DNA of 64,000 nt, taken from Thermocrispum agreste DSM 44070. GTDB lineage: Bacteria > Actinomycetota > Actinomycetes > Mycobacteriales > Pseudonocardiaceae. Below are positions 58,324 to 64,000 of this stretch, one piece after another. How positions within the stretch are numbered: position 1 is the first letter of the stretch; each line of letters begins with the position of its first letter. A program made the translations under genes and the position numbers. The stretch is from contig NZ_ATYX01000010.1 in NCBI RefSeq assembly GCF_000427905.1, positions 62,001-126,000 of the forward strand. Reading direction: 5' to 3'. The notes under the pieces were generated by a model. That model searched no databases and was not told the origin of the DNA. It was given only the letters and a program-made list of their open reading frames with translations.

Positions 58324-59168
58324 CCGGCGATCCTCAGCGTCGTGTCGGTACCCCAGATGCCGAATCCGATGAAGAAGTTCATCAGCGCGACCACCACGAT
58401 GGTGGTCTTCACCGCCTTGCCGACCGCGACCCCGACACCCGCGGGCCCGCCGGAGGCGGTGTAGCCGTAGTAGCAGTGCGCCAGGATGATGAACACCGCG
58501 AAGATCAGCACCTTGGCGAAGCTGATGAACACGTCTTCCTTCGGCAGGAACTGTTCGAAGTAGTGGTCGTAGGTGCCAATCGACTGGCCGTAGAACAACG
58601 TCACGGTCAGCCGGGAGCCGAGATACGAGGCCAACAGCCCGATGATGTACAGCGGGATGATGGCCAGAAAGCCCGCGATGATCCTGGTGGTCACCAAGAA
58701 CGGCAGGCTGGGCACGGCCATGACCTCGACCGCGTCGATCTCCTCGGAGATCCGCATCGCGCCCAGCTGAGCGGTGAAGCCCGCGCCCACCGTCGCGGAC
58801 AGCGCCAGGCCGGCCACCAGCGGCGCCACCTCACGGGTGTTGACGAAGGCCGAGACGAACCCGGAGACCGCCGCGGCGCCGATCTGGTCCAGGCCGGCGT
58901 AGCCCTGCAGGCCGACCACGATGCCGACGAACAGCGTCATGCCGAGCATGACGCCGACGGTGCCGCCGATGACCGCGAGCGCGCCGCTGCCGAAGAACGT
59001 CTCGGCCAGGATCCGCATCACCTCGCGCGTGTAGCGCACGAGCGTCTTCGGGATCCACGCCAGCGCACGGATGTAGAACGACAGCTGGTCGCCCAGGTCG
59101 TCCAGCTTGTTCAACGGCACCTGCACCGCCCTGCGTGCGGTGCGCCCAACGGTGTTCAGTGTTGACAT
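58320..59168 (-). CDS. yrbEB: YrbE B (MlaE-type ABC permease)
   Basis: Second membrane subunit of the Mce importer, 282 aa, with about five or six transmembrane helices and the MlaE family pattern ALSATVGAGFTAQLGAMRIS followed by EEIDAVEVMAVPSLPFLV, the coupling-helix region that contacts the ATPase. N-terminal about 35 residues are amphipathic. It follows yrbEA by 7 nt and overlaps mceA by 4 nt. Forms the inner-membrane permease with YrbEA. Confidence 0.93.
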   Translation of the reverse strand: MSTLNTVGRTARRAVQVPLNKLDDLGDQLSFYIRALAWIPKTLVRYTREVMRILAETFFGSGALAVIGGTVGVMLGMTLFVGIVVGLQGYAGLDQIGAAAVSGFVSAFVNTREVAPLVAGLALSATVGAGFTAQLGAMRISEEIDAVEVMAVPSLPFLVTTRIIAGFLAIIPLYIIGLLASYLGSRLTVTLFYGQSIGTYDHYFEQFLPKEDVFISFAKVLIFAVFIILAHCYYGYTASGGPAGVGVAVGKAVKTTIVVVALMNFFIGFGIWGTDTTLRIAG

Positions 59169-59175
59169 CGCCGCA

Positions 59176-59967
59176 TCACCCGGTCTTCGGTGGGACGACA
59201 GTGAGGTACACCGCGGTGAGGATGAAGTTGACGAAGAACAGCAGCAGGAACGTGATGACCACCGACTGGTTCACCGCGTCCCCGACACCCTTCGGGCCAG
59301 GAGGCGGGTTCAGCCCCCGGTAGCAGGCCACCACGCCGGCCAGGAAACCGAACAGCGCGGCCTTGATCTCGGAGATCCACAGGTCGGGCAGCTGGGCGAG
59401 GGCGGAGAAGCTGGCCAGGTAGGCGCCGGGGGTGCCGCCCTGCAGGATGATGTTGAAGAAGTAGCCACCCAGCACGCCGACTACGCTGACCACGCCGTTG
59501 AGCAGCAGCGCGACCAGCGTGCAGGCCAGCACTCGCGGCACCACCAGGCGGTGCACCGCCGAGACACCCAGCACTTCCATCGCGTCGATTTCCTCGCGGA
59601 TGGTGCGGGCGCCGATGTCGGCGCAGATCGCCGCCCCGGCCGCGCCGGCGACGATCAGCGCGCACACGATGGGTGAGGCCTGCTGGATGATGGCCAGCAC
59701 GCTCACCGCGCCGGTGAACGAGGCCGCGCCCAGCTGGTTGACCACCTGGCCCAGCTGCAGCGAGACCACCGCGCCGAACGGGATCGACACCAGCATCGCG
59801 GGCAGGATCGACACCCCGGCGATGAACCAACCCTGTTGGATGAACTCCCGGACCTGGAACGGCCGCTTGAACGTCAACCGGACCACGTCCGCGCCGAGCG
59901 CGAACAGCTTGCCGGTCGACTCCAGCGCGCCCCGTCCCGGGAACGAAACCGTCGAACGTTGCGTCAC
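59176..59967 (-). CDS. yrbEA: YrbE A (MlaE-type ABC permease)
   Basis: First membrane subunit, 263 aa, about five or six helices. The MlaE signature IVAGAAGAAICADIGARTIR then EEIDAMEVLGVSAVHRLVVP is complete. The GTG at 59967 (VTQRSTVSF) overlaps the Mkl stop (GTGA), which fixes it; 20 more in-frame codons upstream lie within mkl. It works as a heterodimer with YrbEB, driven by Mkl. Confidence 0.93.
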   Translation of the reverse strand: MTQRSTVSFPGRGALESTGKLFALGADVVRLTFKRPFQVREFIQQGWFIAGVSILPAMLVSIPFGAVVSLQLGQVVNQLGAASFTGAVSVLAIIQQASPIVCALIVAGAAGAAICADIGARTIREEIDAMEVLGVSAVHRLVVPRVLACTLVALLLNGVVSVVGVLGGYFFNIILQGGTPGAYLASFSALAQLPDLWISEIKAALFGFLAGVVACYRGLNPPPGPKGVGDAVNQSVVITFLLLFFVNFILTAVYLTVVPPKTG

Positions 59968-61184
59968 CGAAGGCCTCCCTGGCCCTGCGGCGGCCGCGGT
60001 TCGCGGCCCGGCGGGTACGGCGACCACCGATTCTCCGGGATGCGCGCCACCTGCTCGGGCGGCAGCTGCCCGCGCTGCACGCCCGGCTGGTCACCGCCGG
60101 GTCCCGGCGGCTGCGGGCGGGGCTGGGACGCCTGCTTCCCCGCCGCGGCCGGCGCGGCGTTGGCCGCGGCCACCGCGGGCGAGCGCACCCCGTAGAACTG
60201 CTTCTGCTCCTCGGTGAGCGACTCGATGATGGCTTCCTGCGCCTTCGGCGGCAGCTCGTGCAGCATGCGCATGACGCGATCGGTCCGGCGCTTGTCGCCC
60301 TTGCGCGGCGGCAGGCCGGGAGTGGGCTGCATCTGCTTGGGCACGCCGGTGATCTCCTCCACCCCGCCCGCGTGGTGGCCTGCTTCGAACATCGCCCTCT
60401 CCGCGGCCAGCGTGGCGGAGTCCTTCTCCTCCGACATGCCGATCGGGCCGTCCATGCGGCCGTTGAGGAACTGCTTGACCACCGGCTCGTCGGAGGTGAG
60501 CAGCACCTCGCGCGGCCCGAACATGACCAGCTCCTTGCGGAACAGCATGCCGATGTTGTCCGGCACCGTGCGGGCCAGGTTGATGTTGTGGGTGACGATC
60601 AGGAACGTCGCGTCGATCTGCGCGTTGACGTCGAGGAAGAGCTGGGAGATGTAGGTGGTGCGCACCGGGTCCAGGCCCGAGTCCGGCTCGTCCACCAAAA
60701 TGATCTCCGGTTCCAGCACCAACGCCCTCGCCAGTCCGGCACGCTTGCGCATACCGCCGGAGATCTCGCCGGGCAGCTTCTTCTCCGCGCCTGCCAGGCC
60801 GGTCATCTCCAGCTTCTCCAGCACGTTGCGCCGGATCTCGGTCTCCGACATCTTGGTGTGCTCGCGCAGCGGGAACGCCACGTTGTCGTAGAGGGTCATC
60901 GAGCCGAACAGAGCGCCGTCCTGGAACAGCACGCCGAACAGCTTGCGCACCTCGTACAGCTCGGACTCCGAGCACGACACGATGTCGATGCCGTTGATGA
61001 TGCACTTGCCGCGATCCGGCTTGAGCAGCCCGATCATCGACTTCAAGAACACCGACTTGCCGGTACCGGACGGGCCAAGCAGCGCCGACACCTCACCCGG
61101 CGGCAACGTCAGCGTCACGTCCCGCCAGATGGTTTGGTTCCCGAAGGACTTCGTCAGGCCTTCGACGATGACCTCGGCTCCCAT
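59964..61184 (-). CDS. mkl: Mkl (MceG) ATP-binding protein of the Mce importer
   Basis: Cytoplasmic ATPase of 406 aa powering lipid import through YrbE/Mce. Walker A GPSGTGKS at 37-44, signature EISGGMRKRAGLARAL, Walker B IILVDEPDSGLD, switch His in LIVTHNIN. After the nucleotide-binding domain (to about 250) comes a family C-terminal domain and then a Pro/Gln-rich tail of about 75 residues, longer than in mycobacterial Mkl (about 330-360 aa). ATG at 61184 follows AGGAGGG with 3-nt spacing; an upstream start would add 11 residues. It heads the operon and overlaps yrbEA by 4 nt. Confidence 0.93.
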   Translation of the reverse strand: MGAEVIVEGLTKSFGNQTIWRDVTLTLPPGEVSALLGPSGTGKSVFLKSMIGLLKPDRGKCIINGIDIVSCSESELYEVRKLFGVLFQDGALFGSMTLYDNVAFPLREHTKMSETEIRRNVLEKLEMTGLAGAEKKLPGEISGGMRKRAGLARALVLEPEIILVDEPDSGLDPVRTTYISQLFLDVNAQIDATFLIVTHNINLARTVPDNIGMLFRKELVMFGPREVLLTSDEPVVKQFLNGRMDGPIGMSEEKDSATLAAERAMFEAGHHAGGVEEITGVPKQMQPTPGLPPRKGDKRRTDRVMRMLHELPPKAQEAIIESLTEEQKQFYGVRSPAVAAANAAPAAAGKQASQPRPQPPGPGGDQPGVQRGQLPPEQVARIPENRWSPYPPGREPRPPQGQGGLR

Positions 61185-61475
61185 CGACCCTCCTGAATCC
61201 GCACTGCTCAAGGCCACGCCCGCGGGCCGCAGTTTCTCGGTGCAACGAGCCGGAGCGGCACAGGTTACTCGCCAGTCATGTTCTTTTCACCCGCAAGTGC
61301 CGTTCCGGCAGGGACGGCCCAGGGGGGGGGCAACCTACCGTCCGCGTGGCCCAGCTCATAGCAACCGTTACCACATTGCAGGCCAACGGAAGTTGCCCCG
61401 GACGCAGCACAGGGCAGGCACCCGAACGGATGCCTGCCCTGTGCGCACTGCGTTCGTCGGTCGTTCGACGAGAAG
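61185..61475. other. 291-nt gap between the mce operon and rplL
   Basis: Holds the mce promoter (not identified with confidence), a run of nine G near 61323-61331, and the rplL terminator at 61407-61444. No gene is seen. Confidence 0.5.
61407..61444 (-). terminator. rplL intrinsic terminator
   Basis: GCACAGGGCAGGCA and TGCCTGCCCTGTGC form a perfect 14-bp stem with a 10-nt loop, 31 nt beyond the rplL stop; it should end the rplJL transcript before the mce operon. Confidence 0.85.
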
Positions 61476-61871
61476 TTACTTCAGGCTGACCGAAGCGCCG
61501 GCGCCCTCGAGCTTCTCCTTCGCCGCCTCGGCGGCCTCCTTGTCGACCTTCTCCAGGATCGGCTTCGGAGCGGACTCGACCAGCTCCTTGGCCTCCTTCA
61601 GGCCCAGGCCGGAGACGATCTCCCGGACGACCTTGATGACCTGGATCTTCTTGTCACCGGCCGACTCGAGGATGACGTCGAACTCGTCCTGCTCGGCGGC
61701 AGCGGCCTCGCCACCGGCGGCCGGGGCACCCGGCGCGGCGGCCACGGCGGCGACCGGAGCAGCCGCGGTGACCTCGAAGGTCTCCTCGAACTTCTTCACG
61801 AACTCACTCAGCTCGATCAGCGTCAGTTCCTTGAACGCCTCGAGCAGCTCGTCGGTGCTGAGCTTGGCCAT
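61476..61871 (-). CDS. rplL: 50S ribosomal protein L7/L12
   Basis: Stalk protein of 131 aa that recruits translation factors. N-terminal dimerisation helices ([20 protein letters not shown]), an Ala/Gly/Pro-rich hinge (about 35-60) and the globular C-terminal domain with [20 protein letters not shown] and ESAPKPILE are all present. AGGAAGG precedes ATG 61871. It follows rplJ after 36 nt; the two are made in about 4-6:1 excess of L12, usually through strong initiation. Confidence 0.97.
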   Translation of the reverse strand: MAKLSTDELLEAFKELTLIELSEFVKKFEETFEVTAAAPVAAVAAAPGAPAAGGEAAAAEQDEFDVILESAGDKKIQVIKVVREIVSGLGLKEAKELVESAPKPILEKVDKEAAEAAKEKLEGAGASVSLK

Positions 61872-61907
61872 GGTGGCCTTCCTTTCTTGTGCGGGCTTGG
61901 GCTGGTG

Positions 61908-62459
61908 TCAGCTCTCGGCAGGGGTGTCGGTGCTGTCGCCGGATTCGCCCTTGCGCTTGTCCTCCAGCGCGGCGGCGAGCCTGGCGACCTGGGTGGCAGG
62001 AGCCGCGAACAGGGCGGCGGCCTGCGACAACTTCGCCTTGAACGCGCCAGCGGCCTTGGCCAGCAACACCTCGCGGCTCTCCAGGTCGGCGAGACGGGAG
62101 ATCTCGTCGACGGTGAGCGGGTTGCCGTCCATGTAGCCGCCCTTGATCTGCAGGGCGTCGTTGTCCTTCGCGAACTTCTTGAGCGCCTTCGCCGCGTCGA
62201 CCGGCTCGCCCTTGATGAAGGCGATCGCGGTCGGACCGACGAACAGGTCGTCAAGACCTTGCACGCCCGCTTCCGCGGCAGCGCGCTTGACGAGCGTGTT
62301 CTTCGCGACCCGGTACTTCGCACCAGCGCCGAGGGCGCGACGCAGCTCGGTGAGCTGGGATACCGAGAGGCCGTCGTACTTGGTGATCACCGCGGCCGAG
62401 CTGGTGCGGAAGTCCTCCGCGAGCTCGGCGACGGCGGCCACCTTGCTCGGCTTCGCCAT
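61908..62459 (-). CDS. rplJ: 50S ribosomal protein L10
   Basis: Base of the ribosomal stalk, 183 aa, binds 23S rRNA through its N-terminal domain ([40 protein letters not shown]) and L12 dimers through its C-terminal helix. The last 15 residues are polar and variable. ATG 62459 is preceded by GAGGAGG. A conserved leader lies upstream, consistent with autoregulation by the L10-L12 complex. Confidence 0.96.
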   Translation of the reverse strand: MAKPSKVAAVAELAEDFRTSSAAVITKYDGLSVSQLTELRRALGAGAKYRVAKNTLVKRAAAEAGVQGLDDLFVGPTAIAFIKGEPVDAAKALKKFAKDNDALQIKGGYMDGNPLTVDEISRLADLESREVLLAKAAGAFKAKLSQAAALFAAPATQVARLAAALEDKRKGESGDSTDTPAES

Positions 62460-62516
62460 CCAGCGCCTCCTCTCTTGGCTGGCGACCGCAGGCATCGAAG
62501 CCCCCACATACGACAA

Positions 62517-62545
62517 ACGCCCCGGCGCAGGACGGCGCGGGGCGT
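62517..62545 (-). promoter_or_regulatory. Hairpin in the rplJ leader
   Basis: ACGCCCCG and CGGGGCGT form an 8-bp stem with a 13-nt loop, 57-86 nt upstream of the rplJ start, between the L10 leader element and the coding region. It may take part in attenuation. Confidence 0.4.
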
Positions 62546-62568
62546 ACACATGAGCACACGCACAAGCG

Positions 62569-62660
62569 TGGCCAAGCCTCGTCCTCCTGCGCGGGCCGCC
62601 CGCGGCTGCGGGACCTTCGATCCATCCCGGGGATGGATGACCAGCGGTCTTCGGTAGAAC
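62569..62660 (-). ncRNA. Ribosomal L10 leader RNA (probable)
   Basis: On the rplJ transcript this stretch reads TACCGAAGACCGCTGGTC near its 5' end and GCGCAGGAGGACGAGGC near its 3' end, which resembles the actinobacterial L10 leader that binds the L10-L12 complex to repress rplJL. The assignment is by recalled motif and position only. Confidence 0.55.
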
Positions 62661-62783
62661 CTTGTCGAGGATACGGCACGGCTTCGCAGCCCCCGGCACC
62701 GGGTCGGGCTTTGCGGGCCGGTGTGGGCAAGCCGGGTCAACTTGCCGCGGACACCCGAGACCTCGGCGACCGCGGCAGGCATC

Positions 62784-63866
62784 ATGGACGCCGTGGCGGA
62801 TCAGCGACACGACGACCAGCAGCCGGACCCGCGCGACGGCCAGCAGGCTTCGCCCGGATCCCAGGCCGGGGCGAGCACGTCTGCGGACACCCCGGAGGGC
62901 ACCGCAGCGGGTTCACCGGACGCGCCGGGCGCCTCGAGCGCGCCGGTGCCCGCGCCGGGCGGACCGCCGAGCGTGGCCTCCGGGCAGCACGGCCCCGGCG
63001 ACGCCCAGGTCCCCGCCACCCAGCTGGACCCGGAGCAGCTGCGGCTGTTCCAGGAATTCCAGCAGTTCCAACAGTTCAAGCGGTTCCAGGAGTTCCAACA
63101 GGCCCAGCAGCAGGGTCTGATCCCGCCTGCCACCCAACAGGCCGGGACGGCGCTTCCTGCACCACCGGTGCAGCCGCCCAGCGCTGCCGTCCAGCAGGCC
63201 GGCCCCGCGCACACGGGTCAGCTCCAGCCGGCTGCCGCCCGCGAGGTCATGCCATCGGCCGCGGGGGAAGCGAACGGCCAGCCGACAGGCAAGGGCAAGG
63301 CCCCCCGGTGGCTGGTCTCCCTCGGCGGGAAGATCCTCGGCGCTTTGCTGATGCTCGCGGCGATCGTGGTCGGCGCGGCCATCGCGATCGACTACTTCTT
63401 CGGCGCGGACGACCCGGTGAGCCCGGAGGAGCACGCCAGCCTGGGCGGTAAGAAGGCCGAAGGGACGAAGCTGTACGCGAGCAATCCGTACGAGGCGGTG
63501 CGCCGCGTCTACGACGACATCGCCCAGGGCGCGACCGAGGACATCTGCTACCGGTTCGACGAAGCGGCGCGCGAGCAGTTCGCCTCCGCTTTCAACCACG
63601 AGACCTGCAGCGATGCCGCCGCCGAGCTGCACAGCAAGGTCACCGACGCGGACTCCTACGCCGAGTCGCTGCCGTCCCACGTGTCCAATCCGCAGCTCGG
63701 CGACGAGATCGAGATCGACTCGTGCCAGGTCGGTATCGCCCCGGGGGGCGTGGTCGGCGGGCCCGCGCTCGGTGTGTTCACCGTGTCGAAGATCCCGAAC
63801 GCCGAAGGCGACCAGTGGATCATCACCGAGTACGTCCCCGGCCCGGAGAAGTGCCCGCGGAAGCCC
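62784..63866 (+). CDS. Gln/Phe/Pro-rich single-TM membrane protein
   Basis: A 360-residue protein with three parts. Residues about 1-190 are low-complexity, rich in Gln, Pro, Ala and Gly, including a run of [13 protein letters not shown] and FQEFQQ units (near 92-112). One transmembrane helix follows at about 210-232 ([20 protein letters not shown]). The C-terminal about 125 residues are outside, with cysteines in [17 protein letters not shown] and DSCQVGIA, and a fold that recalls Mas or small secreted actinobacterial domains. Function unknown. The start may be ATG 62784 or GTG 62793. It is divergent from rplJ over 324 nt. The stop codon immediately follows position 63866. Confidence 0.7.
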
Positions 63867-64000
63867 TGATCCGCGGCCGACCCCGGCCACACCCGCTACC
63901 ACCAACAGGACCGACGGTCATGGCAAGTCCTTCGGTAGCGACAGCCGTGTTTGGTACTGGCGCACTCTCTGTGCGAACTGCGGACAACCAGCCTTCTCCA

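Overview
The window is high-GC actinobacterial DNA, most likely from a member of the Pseudonocardiaceae (relatives of Amycolatopsis, Saccharopolyspora). Supporting this are the fused F420 enzyme FbiC, an actinobacterial integration host factor, an SsgA-like protein, a complete mce lipid-import operon with mce-associated genes, type VII secretion substrates, and rpoB/rpoC/rplJ/rplL sequences close to those of mycobacteria. Many starts are GTG or TTG. No rRNA, tRNA, CRISPR array, insertion sequence or integrase was recognised.

Layout. 0-5.2 kb: a methyltransferase of the FxLD lanthipeptide type at the left edge, then class I LysRS, a YhjD/BrkB membrane protein and TrpRS. 5.5-7.0 kb: two overlapping unknown genes, one with a possible DNA-binding N-terminus. 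7.2-9.7 kb: fbiC. 9.9-14.1 kb: a small secreted or membrane protein, a YnfA-type protein, a DtxR/MntR-type regulator, a GNAT acetyltransferase and a YtcJ-type amidohydrolase. 14.2-17.9 kb: an acyl-CoA cassette (enoyl-CoA hydratase, acyl-CoA ligase, TetR regulator, FabG). 17.9-19.8 kb: a phosphopantetheinyl transferase overlapping tail to tail with an isochorismate synthase. 19.9-27.3 kb: an mIHF gene with an apparent 1-nt frameshift, a fatty-acid CoA ligase, a Nat-type ABC exporter, citrate synthase and an acyl-CoA dehydrogenase.

27.5-36.3 kb is the accessory part. It has a DUF3558-type lipoprotein, a two-TM protein, a WXG100-like small protein, a 514-residue type VII effector-like protein with a repeat-bearing tail, a 201-residue partner, and a family of two-TM proteins present as one intact gene plus two remnants. 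An MFS exporter and two frameshifted genes follow. 36.3-41 kb: an SsgA-like gene, then a 3-hydroxybutyrate dehydrogenase / MHS transporter / GAF-PucR regulator group.

41.3-62.5 kb is on the minus strand and read right to left: rplJ-rplL, then an mce operon (Mkl ATPase, YrbE A and B, MceA-F, two Mas proteins) whose genes mostly overlap by 1-4 nt, then rpoB-rpoC ending in a strong hairpin terminator. The mce products should form one ABC-type lipid importer: Mkl in the cytoplasm, YrbE pair in the membrane, MceA-F as the extracytoplasmic channel. A divergent gene for a Gln/Phe-rich membrane protein closes the window.

The observations most worth following are the orphan type VII cassette with its decaying tandem gene family (28.3-33.5 kb), an Asn at the rifampicin-contact position equivalent to E. 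coli RpoB Ser531, the frameshifted mIHF start, and the placement of a full mce operon between rplL and rpoB.
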